From: Psychroserpens luteolus | GTDB taxonomy: Bacteria > Bacteroidota > Bacteroidia > Flavobacteriales > Flavobacteriaceae | Direction of reading: 5' to 3' | Assembly: GCF_021032705.1 (NCBI RefSeq) | Contig: NZ_JAHVXI010000003.1 | Span: forward strand, 364,142 to 428,141 | DNA length: 64,000 nucleotides | Shown: positions 8,621-17,113 of the stretch, in pieces | Layout: each line of letters opens with the position of its first letter | Position numbering within the stretch: position 1 is the first letter of the stretch | Made by a program: the position numbers and the translations under genes | The notes under the pieces: generated by a model | Database searches by the model: none | Seen by the model: only the letters and a program-made list of their open reading frames with translations | What the model was told of the DNA's origin: nothing

Positions 8621-9451
8621 ATGAAAAAAATAGCATACATGATACTGATATTGGCTTTTTTATCTTGCCGAACTGGGTTAAAACTGGTTAGCGATAGTTA
8701 TTATTTACAAGAGGATAGAAAAACGAAAGTCAAAACAAAAATACCTTTAAAATCGTTTGCTCTTAATGGTTTTGATATCTACGTTTTTAATATTTGCGAA
8801 AAGCTTCAAGTAGATGATCCTAAGGATCGATTTTGTGAATGCCCATCTGACTTTTACAATAGTGAATTATCTTCAAACATGAAAAAGGTTGAAGAGCTCT
8901 ATCTTCTAAAACATAAGAAAACAGATCTTATTATTTATCTAACGACCTTTTCTCATAAATACATAAGTCAACATAGTGGTTTTCTTAATGATCCAAAATT
9001 CTATGAAAACAATATTGTTCTAGATCAAATAGAATTCGCCTATATTGGTAAAATAGATGACATTGAAAATGTGATTCACTTTCCTAGTCATAATGATTCC
9101 GAAGATATTATTCTGCATTATGACCCTCAAGTATTTAGCAAAGAACTATTATTTACTAAGGCCAATGTAGCTACAGCAGAAAATAATTATACGATTTTCA
9201 AACCCATATCATTAGACAAAGTATTCAAGCAGCAGTTTTCATACCACAAGAGAGATTATAGTATATCCTACTATCATGGGTCGAATAACATGGAAAGCGT
9301 CAATCCAAAAGTTGTTGATACCTTAAAGTTGTTTGTCAAAAAAGATAAGGTCGAGCTCTCTTTTTCATTTAATAATTTTGATAAAGATTATAAAATGTCA
9401 AAAAAAAGAATAAAATACTTACCTAACTTTTATTTAATACAGGAAAATTAA
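8621..9451 (+). CDS. Predicted lipoprotein of unknown function
   Basis: The 276-residue product starts MKKIAYMILILAFLSC, a lipoprotein signal with Cys at residue 16, so it should be anchored in the outer or inner membrane. The rest is hydrophilic with a paired Cys region (NICEK, FCECPSD) and no domain that I recognise. It begins 2 bases after the stop of the upstream secreted protein, so the two form an operon and may act together at the cell surface. Confidence 0.7.
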   Translation: MKKIAYMILILAFLSCRTGLKLVSDSYYLQEDRKTKVKTKIPLKSFALNGFDIYVFNICEKLQVDDPKDRFCECPSDFYNSELSSNMKKVEELYLLKHKKTDLIIYLTTFSHKYISQHSGFLNDPKFYENNIVLDQIEFAYIGKIDDIENVIHFPSHNDSEDIILHYDPQVFSKELLFTKANVATAENNYTIFKPISLDKVFKQQFSYHKRDYSISYYHGSNNMESVNPKVVDTLKLFVKKDKVELSFSFNNFDKDYKMSKKRIKYLPNFYLIQEN

Positions 9452-9522
9452 ATATTAATTATTTGGTCCTTGTTTACTGGAGTGCTTTTATTATTTTAAC
9501 AGCGTAAGACTAAACTATAATC

Positions 9523-9810
9523 ATGGCCAAACGAAATACCATTGCAGACGATATCCAAAAACTCATTCAGGCTATTCTCAAAGCCCTTGGTTATGATACC
9601 AAACGCAAACGTACCTGGCACCAACATGTTGTGCCTTATGAAGATGGCTGGGCTGTACGACGTGAAGGTAATCAACGTATCACCTCCAAACACCGCAAGC
9701 AAAGTACTGCGATACGTAAAGCCAAAACTTTAGCGAAACGTTATAAAGCTGATGTGATTATTCATCGTGAAAGTGGTGGGATTCGGGATCGGGTTAGTTA
9801 TGGGGATTAG
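9523..9810 (+). CDS. DUF2188 domain protein
   Basis: This small basic 95-residue protein has the DUF2188 pattern HVVPYEDGWAVRREGNQR, then a helical segment rich in Lys and Arg (TAIRKAKTLAKRYKAD) and the terminal IHRESGGIRDRVSYG. The family resembles a small beta-beta-alpha domain seen in many bacteria, and its role is unknown. The N-terminal 30 residues (IQKLIQAILKALGY) add a helix. It stands alone, convergent with the genes to its right. Confidence 0.8.
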   Translation: MAKRNTIADDIQKLIQAILKALGYDTKRKRTWHQHVVPYEDGWAVRREGNQRITSKHRKQSTAIRKAKTLAKRYKADVIIHRESGGIRDRVSYGD

Positions 9811-9835
9811 CAATATGAAAGTCTACCGAAATAAT

Positions 9836-9916
9836 TCATCTATAATCCCAATCCACCATATCATAAGTCCGAATTAACCACATGCAACAAAGTATGACGC
9901 ATACCAATACAAACCC
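9836..9916 (-). pseudogene. Decayed 3' fragment of the 37-residue membrane protein gene
   Basis: Read on the minus strand, this stretch encodes GFVLVCVILCCMWLIRTYD... and ends in TGA. It parallels GFVSVCVVIWAIWLIRAYD... of the intact small gene at 10495-10608. The DNA is about three-quarters identical by eye over 78 bases without gaps. Only the 3' two-thirds is present and there is no start codon. It lies directly after the TAG stop of the DUF4255 gene and in the same frame. Confidence 0.7.
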
Positions 9917-10432
9917 CTAACCTTTAACAGAAGGTAGATCTTTAGTACTACCGTCATCAGAGCTTACCATGACACGTAATTTATACACTGCTGAAGGCTG
10001 GTACCCTGCGCCTAATCCTTGCCAAAGTAATGCTTGTCCATCTAAAGTTTGTGTATAACTTTCAATAGTTATACGTTCTATAGGCTCTGGTAAGTCTGAA
10101 TGGACTTGTCGGTTTAAGAGTTGATTTTGATCTAACCAATTGGTAGTGGCTTCCAATAATTTAAGCGCTTCCTCATAGGATACCTCAGGATTGGTAGAAA
10201 TCAAGATATATAGTTGTTTTTGTGTAGGCGCACTAGTTGCCGAACGCGTTCTACCAATAGCTACATGATGTGCATGCTCAGGGTCAATATTAACCAAGGT
10301 TAACCGCAATGGCGTTTGCACCGATGATGTGTTTACACCTCCCAAACTCATAATTGGAGGTGGCACACCCAGTTCATTTTGGAGTACCCTATTTAAAATG
10401 GTATTGATAAAACGTAAGCTGTCTAGTATCAT
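9917..10432 (-). CDS. Lone DUF4255 / Pvc16-type protein
   Basis: The 171-residue product fits the Pvc16 N-terminal family (DUF4255), proteins of extracellular contractile injection systems. Supporting features are the start MILDSLRFINTILNRVL, LTLVNIDPEH, the LYILISTNPEVSYEEALKLL segment, RITIESYTQ and the closing WQGLGAGYQPSAVYKLRVM. In known clusters this gene sits beside tube, sheath and baseplate genes, but none is present here. ATG at 10432 is chosen; a GTG at 10498 would add 22 residues outside the domain and overlap the upstream gene. It is bracketed by an intact and a broken copy of the small gene, so its arrival may be tied to that duplication. Confidence 0.75.
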   Translation of the reverse strand: MILDSLRFINTILNRVLQNELGVPPPIMSLGGVNTSSVQTPLRLTLVNIDPEHAHHVAIGRTRSATSAPTQKQLYILISTNPEVSYEEALKLLEATTNWLDQNQLLNRQVHSDLPEPIERITIESYTQTLDGQALLWQGLGAGYQPSAVYKLRVMVSSDDGSTKDLPSVKG

Positions 10433-10494
10433 GTGTATTGGCTTTATAATGCGAAAAGGTGTATTTGATTGTGTTGGCCGCTGTTTAGAGAAGT

Positions 10495-10608
10495 TCACCT
10501 ATTATCCCGATCCACCTTATCATAAGCGCGAATCAACCAGATGGCCCAAATGACAACGCAAACAGACACAAACCCTGAAAAGTATAATACGATATCGTTA
10601 GCGTCCAT
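10495..10608 (-). CDS. 37-residue single-span membrane protein
   Basis: ATG at 10608 opens a frame coding for MDANDIVLYFSGFVSVCV..., with one hydrophobic span (residues about 6-26) and a charged tail ending in YDKVDRDNR. The start lies inside the end of the upstream 61-residue gene (11-base overlap), which points to translational coupling. A degraded second copy of its 3' part at 9836-9916 shows that this frame has been under duplication and supports it being a real gene. Function is unknown. Confidence 0.65.
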   Translation of the reverse strand: MDANDIVLYFSGFVSVCVVIWAIWLIRAYDKVDRDNR

Positions 10609-10783
10609 TTTTTATTTGTTTTATAAAGATGACTATTCCTAAAAGTGTTGGTGCCCAAAGTCCTATAAATATGGCGTGTAATTGATCGCCTTTTAAAAAT
10701 AAGTACTCGGCTACAATAATAATAAGTGCACAAAGCACCAGCATAAAGATATTAGCAGGTCCTAACTTTTTTATTAAATTCAT
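10598..10783 (-). CDS. Small two-span membrane protein
   Basis: This 61-residue protein begins MNLIKKLGPANIF and has two hydrophobic spans (residues about 12-30 and 36-54) with a basic C-terminus KQIKNGR. ATG at 10783 is preferred to one two codons upstream. It is the first gene of a minus-strand micro-operon followed by the overlapping 37-residue gene and the DUF4255 gene. I do not recognise the family. Confidence 0.65.
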   Translation of the reverse strand: MNLIKKLGPANIFMLVLCALIIIVAEYLFLKGDQLHAIFIGLWAPTLLGIVIFIKQIKNGR

Positions 10784-10831
10784 TATCAATTGATTGGTTG
10801 ATTGCTCTAAGTTAGTGAAAATTTTAACGTC

Positions 10832-10859
10832 TTGTTAACGTTTATGAACTTTATCTTTG
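10832..10859 (+). promoter_or_regulatory. Flavobacterial promoter for the DUF2452 gene
   Basis: TTG at 10832-10834 and TATCTTTG at 10852-10859 are 17 bases apart and match the TTG/TAnnTTTG pattern exactly. Transcription would start about 7 bases later, giving a short leader before the ATG at 10878. Confidence 0.65.
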
Positions 10860-10877
10860 CAAAATAATTTTGCTTCT

Positions 10878-11285
10878 ATGGCTACAGACAAAAAACCAGA
10901 CCAGATCGTATTTAATGAAGACACGCAACGCTACGATGCGTCTATAAAACCCTATGCCACCAATGTTGGTGCACCTGCGATTCAAGTCACTGGCAATTCT
11001 ACGTGGAAAAATCGCAACATCAATAAGGCCAATAAGCAGATTCAGGCCAAGTACCTAGAACTTAAAGCCGAGTATGATAAAATGATGCAAGAGCTAGAAT
11101 ACAATAATCTTGTCTATAATGCACGCTACAATTTTGAGCCAATCGTTGGCGAGACCTATCATCTCTATCGCGATACACAGGAGAAACCCTTCTTATCGAT
11201 TATTGCACCTAGTGATTGTAATTTTGATTTTATGGGGAGCTTTCTTTTAAATAGTGAACTGATTTGGAAAAAAGTTGATAACTAA
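10878..11285 (+). CDS. DUF2452 domain protein
   Basis: This 135-residue cytoplasmic protein shows the DUF2452 layout. It has an N-terminal DQIVFNEDTQRYDASI segment, ATNVGAPAI, a central Lys-rich coiled-coil-like helix (AKYLELKAEYDKMMQEL) and a C-terminal part with the GETYHLYRD and LSIIAPSDC motifs. The start MATDKKPDQ at 10878 follows a strong promoter by 18 bases. An alternative upstream start would overlap the promoter -7 box. Function is unknown; it is monocistronic and ends just before an intergenic repeat. Confidence 0.8.
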   Translation: MATDKKPDQIVFNEDTQRYDASIKPYATNVGAPAIQVTGNSTWKNRNINKANKQIQAKYLELKAEYDKMMQELEYNNLVYNARYNFEPIVGETYHLYRDTQEKPFLSIIAPSDCNFDFMGSFLLNSELIWKKVDN

Positions 11286-11291
11286 TTCTAT

Positions 11292-11725
11292 TTTCTTTTT
11301 TCCATTGATGAAAAAAGAAACAAAAAAATCTAGCCTTAATTTTAAATCTTACCCAATTCCGAATTGAAAGCTAAACAAAAATAACTCCATTTTGCTACTC
11401 GCAAAATCTCAAACAGATTTTTGTTTTTAACGCTTTCTACTTCGATTGGGTCCCAAGCTTTAAACTTAGGGCAGTTATTATCAATCTAGACTTTAATAAT
11501 CGTTTTAAGAAATAGTGAGCAACTATTTTAAATTTAAAAGACGACACTTGGAAACAATCAGATACTATAATGAATAAGCATATGCCATCTAAAAAAAAAG
11601 CGAGCGTTACGCAGTAAATGCGAAGCATTCACGAATACTTATGAAAAACAAATTAATTCAATGAGTAATTCCTAACAAACGATTTTGATTTTTTTGGTTC
11701 GTTTTTTTATCAAGAAAAAAATGAA
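11292..11725 (-). repeat. Structured intergenic repeat, copy B (inverted relative to copy A)
   Basis: This fills the gap between the DUF2452 gene and mscL. On the minus strand it repeats the core of copy A: CTTGAT hairpin, CGTTTGTTAGGAA, ACTGCGTAACGCTCGC and the identical 41-base block (11501-11541). Next comes a long hairpin (11366-11437) with CTGTTTGAG in its loop region and an inner stem ATTTTGC-TACTC-GCAAAAT. An extra insert of about 50 bases, absent from copy A, lies near 11590-11680. A separate perfect 11-bp hairpin (11292-11320) follows the DUF2452 stop. The arms of the CTGTTTGAG hairpin differ from copy A but remain complementary. Confidence 0.8.
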
Positions 11726-11737
11726 CAAAAGAAAAGT

Positions 11738-12178
11738 TTATTTCCCTTTCAACAACGCATTTTGCTCTTCCATTAAATCGGTGAGTTTTGAAAGCAACTC
11801 AATATCTTTAGGTGTCGCGACGACCTCATTTTTTGGGTCTTGGGCTTTACTTCTCAATCGATTCATCGCTTTAACTACTAAAAAGACTGTAAGTCCAACA
11901 ATAACAAAGTCCAGAAAGGTTTCAAAGAGCACTCCATATTCAATAGCGACCTCCTCCACTGTAATCTGACCTTCTGCATTAGTAACCGCATCTCTCATCA
12001 CATATTTCTGATCTTGAAAGTTGAGTCCGTCGGTCATTAAGGTTAATGGTGGCATAAATATCTTTTTTACCAGCACATCTATCACTTTATTGAATGCGGC
12101 TCCTATAATGATACCAATAGCCATATCCATCATATTTCCTTTAACTGCAAACTCTTTGAATTCCTTTAAAAACTTCAT
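11738..12178 (-). CDS. mscL: Large-conductance mechanosensitive channel MscL
   Basis: This 146-residue protein has the MscL signature MKFLKEFKEFAVKGNMMDMA followed by the Gly/Ala-rich first membrane helix (GIIIGAAFNKVIDVLV). A periplasmic loop, a second helix (FLDFVIVGLTVFLVVKAM) and a cytoplasmic C-terminal helix (LLSKLTDLMEEQNALLK) follow. The homopentamer opens under membrane tension to release solutes on osmotic downshock. Length and motifs are normal. It is monocistronic, with its own promoter at 12205-12235. Confidence 0.97.
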   Translation of the reverse strand: MKFLKEFKEFAVKGNMMDMAIGIIIGAAFNKVIDVLVKKIFMPPLTLMTDGLNFQDQKYVMRDAVTNAEGQITVEEVAIEYGVLFETFLDFVIVGLTVFLVVKAMNRLRSKAQDPKNEVVATPKDIELLSKLTDLMEEQNALLKGK

Positions 12179-12204
12179 TGCATCGTATTTTAATTACACG
12201 ATGT

Positions 12205-12235
12205 CAAAGGTATTTCAATCTGCTATGAGATACAA
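12205..12235 (-). promoter_or_regulatory. mscL: Flavobacterial promoter for mscL
   Basis: On the minus strand, TTG (12235-12233) is followed after 20 bases by TACCTTTG (12212-12205), an exact TAnnTTTG match. The leader to the ATG at 12178 would be about 20 bases. Confidence 0.6.
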
Positions 12236-12339
12236 TAGTTATATTGGTTTTGTAGGCTGTTACTGTTAATCCATTAGGATATGCGCCAGATTTAAGCAGA
12301 TAATTGTATTTTTAATTTACTTTTCAGAAACTGTAATTG

Positions 12340-13725
12340 ATGAAGACACGACGAGGCTTTTTAAAACTTATAAAACAATTCCTGCTATGGTATGTCATAG
12401 GTATTCTTGCCTTAATTGTGTTCGTTTTGGTTATTGTACTTATTAGTGATTTAGAGAATAGCAATCGGACCTCCATTTTTTTTCAAGTACTTGGACGCTT
12501 CTTCAAATTTATACCAACGTATTTTGTATTGCTCCTGCCCTACTTTTTGTTCTTACTTATTCGCTCAATTGTAAGAGATTATAAAAAACGAAAAACCTCA
12601 GGTCTGCTAAAAGGCATCGGTTTAAAAATACTGTTGCCTGCGCTTGTTATTTGGGTTGCTAAGGAAAGTATCAGCCAATACCGATTAACCGAAAACTTCG
12701 ACTACGTTTGGGATTATAGTATTGAAAACAAAGGGTCTAGTATTAGAAACCTATATGCGAAAGACAAAAAGCAACGCGGCTTTCACGTTTTTGGACGTGC
12801 AAATGATTCGCTTTCATTTGAAATTTTAAAAACCAATAATGTCGAATGGTTGACCTATGTGCCTTTTATTTCTCAGGAGTATTATGATAAACCTTCCTTA
12901 AGAAAACGATCTGTTCTTGACGATGCAAATGGAAGACTTCAATATTGGAAAAGTATAAAACAGCGTGCTGAGGCTTACGGATTTAAAATCATGCTAAAAC
13001 CACATATCTGGCTTCAAAACCGAGAGAATGGCGCCTGGCGATCAGATATTAATATGTCTACCGAAAAAGAATGGGATCAGTGGTTTGAAGAGTATAGCCA
13101 ATATATGTTGGACTATGCGACTCTAGCGGAAACGTTAAATATCGAATTGTTTTGCATTGGTACCGAATTACATAAAACCGTTTTAGAGCAACCTGAGCGA
13201 TGGCACACGCTTATTTCTAAAATTAGAACCATCTATTCTGGAAAACTAACTTATGGTGCTAACTGGAATCAGGAGGTTGATGATATTCCGTTTTGGGCTG
13301 CTCTAGACTTTATTGGTGTTCAAGCTTATTATCCGATTGCAAAAAACGAAAATCCTGAATTGTCAGAACTTGAAAATGGTTGGGAACAACACACATCCGA
13401 TTTAGAAGTTCTGCATAAAAAATATAAAAAGCCAATTCTCTTTACCGAATTAGGTTATAAATCCACAGCAGATGCTGGTATTAAACCCTGGGAATGGAAT
13501 AACCTGAGCAATTCATTTCATAAAAAAATCTCTAAGCGCACACAAGCCTTGTGCTACCAAGCTTTTTTTAATACCATATGGCAAAAACCATGGTTAGAAG
13601 GTGTGCATTTATGGGAATGGCAATCGTCCAGCAATGATAGCGATGGTAATAATAATGCCTTTGTGGTTCAAGGAAAACCAGCGCTTAATGTTATTGCCAA
13701 GGAGTTTAAAAAAGTAATCGATTAG
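12340..13725 (+). CDS. Membrane-anchored GH113-like glycoside hydrolase
   Basis: The 461-residue protein opens with about three hydrophobic segments (residues about 15-100), followed by a TIM-barrel of the GH113 type, a family whose characterised members are beta-mannanases. Visible motifs are WLTYVPFISQEYY, KIMLKPHIWLQN, ELFCIGTELHKT with the likely acid/base Glu, FIGVQAYYP, and PILFTELGY with the likely nucleophile Glu, ending at HLWEWQSS. ATG at 12340 is preferred to the TTG before it. The membrane anchor suggests action at the cell envelope. Exact substrate is not known. It converges on the ccsBA gene with 11 bases between. Confidence 0.75.
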   Translation: MKTRRGFLKLIKQFLLWYVIGILALIVFVLVIVLISDLENSNRTSIFFQVLGRFFKFIPTYFVLLLPYFLFLLIRSIVRDYKKRKTSGLLKGIGLKILLPALVIWVAKESISQYRLTENFDYVWDYSIENKGSSIRNLYAKDKKQRGFHVFGRANDSLSFEILKTNNVEWLTYVPFISQEYYDKPSLRKRSVLDDANGRLQYWKSIKQRAEAYGFKIMLKPHIWLQNRENGAWRSDINMSTEKEWDQWFEEYSQYMLDYATLAETLNIELFCIGTELHKTVLEQPERWHTLISKIRTIYSGKLTYGANWNQEVDDIPFWAALDFIGVQAYYPIAKNENPELSELENGWEQHTSDLEVLHKKYKKPILFTELGYKSTADAGIKPWEWNNLSNSFHKKISKRTQALCYQAFFNTIWQKPWLEGVHLWEWQSSSNDSDGNNNAFVVQGKPALNVIAKEFKKVID

Positions 13726-13736
13726 TAAAACCCTAT

Positions 13737-16700
13737 TTACTTTCTGTAATATTTCGTGTATTTACGATACGCCAAGAATCCAAGAATAGTAACCGCTCCT
13801 AAGGCTATGGCAATATATTGATAACTTAAGATTTGTTGCCCGCTTTGATACGAATGTAATCCAGAGAGGTAGAAATTCACACCAAAATAGGTAAACAATA
13901 TAAATGAAAATGAAATGATTGATGCGAGGTTAAATCCGTAACGACCTCGAAGTCCAGGGATTAATCGCATATGAATCACAAACGCATAAGCCATAATACT
14001 AATCAGTGCCCAAGTTTCTTTTGGATCCCAGCCCCAATAACGTCCCCAACTTTCATTGGCCCACATACCTCCTAGGAAATTTCCAATGGTTAACATCACC
14101 AAACCAACCGTTAAGGCCATTTCATTTATGATGGTGAGCTCTTTAATATTGATTAGCATTTTGTCTTTATTAGAACTTGTGGTAAAGGCCATAAGTAGTA
14201 AGACTGTTATTCCTAAAATCATTCCTAAAGCAAATGGTCCATAACTCGCTACGATTACAGCAACGTGAATCATCAACCAGTAACTATCTAAAACAGGTTG
14301 CAGATTCGCAATGGCTGGGTCCATCCAGTTCCAATGTGCTACCATTAAAATCATAGACGTCACGAATGCTCCAGCTGCTGTCGTTAAATACGACGTATTC
14401 TTTCCACTAAAAAGCCCCTTAAGAATGGAAATAAAATTAGAACTTACCGAATTAGATAGTAACAATCCAAATAACATGGTTGCCCAAGCCACATAGATCA
14501 TCGATTCGTAGGCATCACTCCAAGGTGCATGACCAGAAATATACCAGCGTACAATTAAACCTGCAGTATGTAACAAGAACAAGCCTAAAATAGTATAACC
14601 TAATACTTTAACACTAACATCAACAAATTTACTCTTACTACTAAATATTTGAATAATTAGTAAAACAAACAATAAGGTTCCTGCATACATATACCAGCTA
14701 AATAGCTTCTTAAAGATATCATACTTATTGTAGAGAATCTCTGTTTTAATCTTGTCGTCAGTTAGCATAACTTCAGTACCTAATTTGGACTGACTACTTT
14801 TAAATCCGCTCAATAATTTATTAGCCAATTCAAAATCTCCACTTTGTTTTGCTTTGTATAATTCTCCCAAGTAGAACCCAAAACTGTTTTGGATATATTT
14901 TCCGTAGATAGAATCCTTTATTTGAGGTTTGTACTGCTCATTATATTCTACTGGTGAAATCCATGTATTCTTCTCATCACCAGGAATAGGAAATATTTTA
15001 AGTGAGCGACCATCGAGTGTATTAAAGAGTAAACTCATACGATCATACGCTTCTTTAAATTCCTTCTGAAAACCGTTAGGCACCTCAGCTGCGTAAGCCT
15101 CTTCGAGGTAAGGTCCAAGTTTATTACGACCATCATCCGTTAGAAAATCGGTAATCGACACATACTTTTTATCTTTTGAAACACCGATGATATTTCTAAT
15201 TGAATCCCCTTTTCGTTTTGGTAAATAGATAATAGGAACGTTATACCAAAATAACGGACTTTCCTGCATGGATAGTAACACCTGATTCGCATCAAATTCT
15301 TCGTAGTGATCACGTTTACTTAGCTTACGTAATACTTCGGACGCAAAGGTATTCATTGGCATCATTCGTCCGCTATAGTCCTGTATTACCAATTCTCCAA
15401 ATTGATCCGAATGCGCTTTAGGTGCAATATTGGCTCTAATCACAGAATCAATAGTTGCTTTTGTCGGACGTTGTATTTTTGTTTGTGTAGTTGTTGTACT
15501 TGGTCCATGATTATGACCATCGTTTTCCGAATGTTCCTCTTGTGCAAAACCAAATAATCCAAAACAGAGTAAGACTATTGTAAGCATCTCAGATCTTTTC
15601 TCTTTTACTTTTCTCAGCATTTTCTTTAAATCTGCGAAGCGCGTATTACGATCAAATAAAATCGCCATTAAGCCAAAGTATAAAAGCATATATCCAAAAT
15701 AAGTTACCCAAGTTCCCCATTGATCATGGTTTACTGAAAGCTTGGTTCCTTTTTCATCTGGGTAGAAACTCGCCTGAAAGAAACGATAGCCACCTTCATC
15801 TAAGATATTATTCATAAAGATGCGGTAATCATAAGCCTCTTCATTAGGTTTCACAACAGTAACTTCGCTAGCAAAAGCTGAAAAATTATCTTCTGTGCCA
15901 GGATAACGTTCGGCAATAAAGTCGTTGAGTTTTATACTAAATGGTAGTTCTTTAACAATAGACCCATACTTTACGGCAACATCTAAACCACCAAGATTTA
16001 CTTGTTCAAATCGGCCGTTAACGTATTGTCCGCCTAAAAGATTTAAGGTTTTTGTTTCGCCATTGGCCGTAACATCGACGACGATACCATCTTCTCTACT
16101 TCTTAATAGTTGAGATTTTTTCACCACACCAAATTTCCCTTGCAGCACTGGATTTGGAAATACCATAGTCATATTACCAATTTGATAAGTTGATCTCAAG
16201 GCTAATGGTTGTATCGAATCTTTAATGAGTTTCCCTGTCGCTTGAGTCGCCATGGTCCTATAGTCGCCCTCAAAAGGAGACTCAATAAAAATTTGGTTGC
16301 CTTCTGTCGTTATATTGATGGCGCCATTCTTAGGGCTATTCAACGTAAAGACAACATTATGAATAAGTGCTTCATCTCCATCTTTTATAAAATGACTATG
16401 AGATGCTTCATTGCCTGCTTCTACTAATTTTAGGTATCGATCACCTTCATCTCCCGGAATAATATCTAATTCGGCATCTTTAACAAACTTCTTCACTTCA
16501 ATAGACACTGGTGTGCCGTTGTATTCGGTATTGACTTCAAAATCATTAGCTAAACGTTCAGAAAAATCGACACGCTCTTGTACCACACGACGCTGCTGTT
16601 GTCCGTCAACAACTAGATCGCCATCAATAAATGCTGTGATATAAATATCTCGCGTGAGGTAGGTATTTTGAGTTTCCCCTTCTCTAATTGGCATCCAACC

Positions 16701-17015
16701 TTCAAAACCTACATATCTTGTAATTCCGGCACCAATCAGAATAAAAATAAAGGCCAAATGCAAGATAAGTGTTGCCCACTTTTCTTTTCTGAGTAATCTG
16801 TATCTAAAGATATTTCCGATGAAATTAATCATAAAAAGTACCATAATGGCTTCAAACCACCAGGCATTATATATGTAATGTCTTGTAAATGGTGTTGGCG
16901 ATGTTTCTTGACCAGCGTCTAAAAACGTACCTGTTATCATAGCAACAGCATAAACAATAAATAAAATACCAGTAAGACGTGTAGAAAAGAGAATGTTAGC
17001 AAGTTTCTTTTGCAT
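13737..17015 (-). CDS. Fused cytochrome c biogenesis protein CcsB-CcsA
   Basis: This protein of about 1092 residues joins a ResB/CcsB half to a CcsA half. The N-terminal half has three early membrane spans and then a large periplasmic domain. The second half has multiple spans and the tryptophan-rich haem-handling motif WGRYWGWDPKETWAL, followed by HMRLIPGLRGRYGF. It delivers haem to apocytochromes c outside the inner membrane (system II). The fused form is usual in Bacteroidota. MQKKLANIL at 17015 is the likely start: an in-frame ATG at 17045 would overlap the TATCTTTG promoter box at 17043-17050. A His-rich stretch (HSENDGHNHG) lies in the loop before the CcsA part. Confidence 0.93.
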   Translation of the reverse strand: MQKKLANILFSTRLTGILFIVYAVAMITGTFLDAGQETSPTPFTRHYIYNAWWFEAIMVLFMINFIGNIFRYRLLRKEKWATLILHLAFIFILIGAGITRYVGFEGWMPIREGETQNTYLTRDIYITAFIDGDLVVDGQQQRRVVQERVDFSERLANDFEVNTEYNGTPVSIEVKKFVKDAELDIIPGDEGDRYLKLVEAGNEASHSHFIKDGDEALIHNVVFTLNSPKNGAINITTEGNQIFIESPFEGDYRTMATQATGKLIKDSIQPLALRSTYQIGNMTMVFPNPVLQGKFGVVKKSQLLRSREDGIVVDVTANGETKTLNLLGGQYVNGRFEQVNLGGLDVAVKYGSIVKELPFSIKLNDFIAERYPGTEDNFSAFASEVTVVKPNEEAYDYRIFMNNILDEGGYRFFQASFYPDEKGTKLSVNHDQWGTWVTYFGYMLLYFGLMAILFDRNTRFADLKKMLRKVKEKRSEMLTIVLLCFGLFGFAQEEHSENDGHNHGPSTTTTQTKIQRPTKATIDSVIRANIAPKAHSDQFGELVIQDYSGRMMPMNTFASEVLRKLSKRDHYEEFDANQVLLSMQESPLFWYNVPIIYLPKRKGDSIRNIIGVSKDKKYVSITDFLTDDGRNKLGPYLEEAYAAEVPNGFQKEFKEAYDRMSLLFNTLDGRSLKIFPIPGDEKNTWISPVEYNEQYKPQIKDSIYGKYIQNSFGFYLGELYKAKQSGDFELANKLLSGFKSSQSKLGTEVMLTDDKIKTEILYNKYDIFKKLFSWYMYAGTLLFVLLIIQIFSSKSKFVDVSVKVLGYTILGLFLLHTAGLIVRWYISGHAPWSDAYESMIYVAWATMLFGLLLSNSVSSNFISILKGLFSGKNTSYLTTAAGAFVTSMILMVAHWNWMDPAIANLQPVLDSYWLMIHVAVIVASYGPFALGMILGITVLLLMAFTTSSNKDKMLINIKELTIINEMALTVGLVMLTIGNFLGGMWANESWGRYWGWDPKETWALISIMAYAFVIHMRLIPGLRGRYGFNLASIISFSFILFTYFGVNFYLSGLHSYQSGQQILSYQYIAIALGAVTILGFLAYRKYTKYYRK

Positions 17016-17042
17016 AGCAAGAAGGCTTATTTTTTTGTTGTG

Positions 17043-17050
17043 CAAAGATA
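17043..17050 (-). promoter_or_regulatory. Promoter -7 element for the ccsBA gene
   Basis: TATCTTTG on the minus strand is an exact TAnnTTTG match 28 bases upstream of the chosen start. A well-spaced TTG element is not obvious. Its position argues against the longer annotation starting at 17045. Confidence 0.5.
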
Positions 17051-17113
17051 ACCAATTTAGTTCGTTTAGACTTGGACAATTGACACCAAAAATGTGTTAA
17101 ATAAAAACAAGCA

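Noticed and set aside
7674-9451. Toxin and immunity pair
   Set aside because: One faint resemblance to a toxin-labelled family, no delivery domain and a normal signal peptide; kept only as a low-weight possibility.
9917-10498. Longer start (GTG at 10498) for the DUF4255 gene
   Set aside because: It adds 22 residues outside the family domain and overlaps the stop codon of the 37-residue gene; the ATG at 10432 fits the family start.
13737-17045. Start of the ccsBA gene at 17045
   Set aside because: That codon overlaps an exact TATCTTTG promoter element; ATG at 17015 gives the normal N-terminus.
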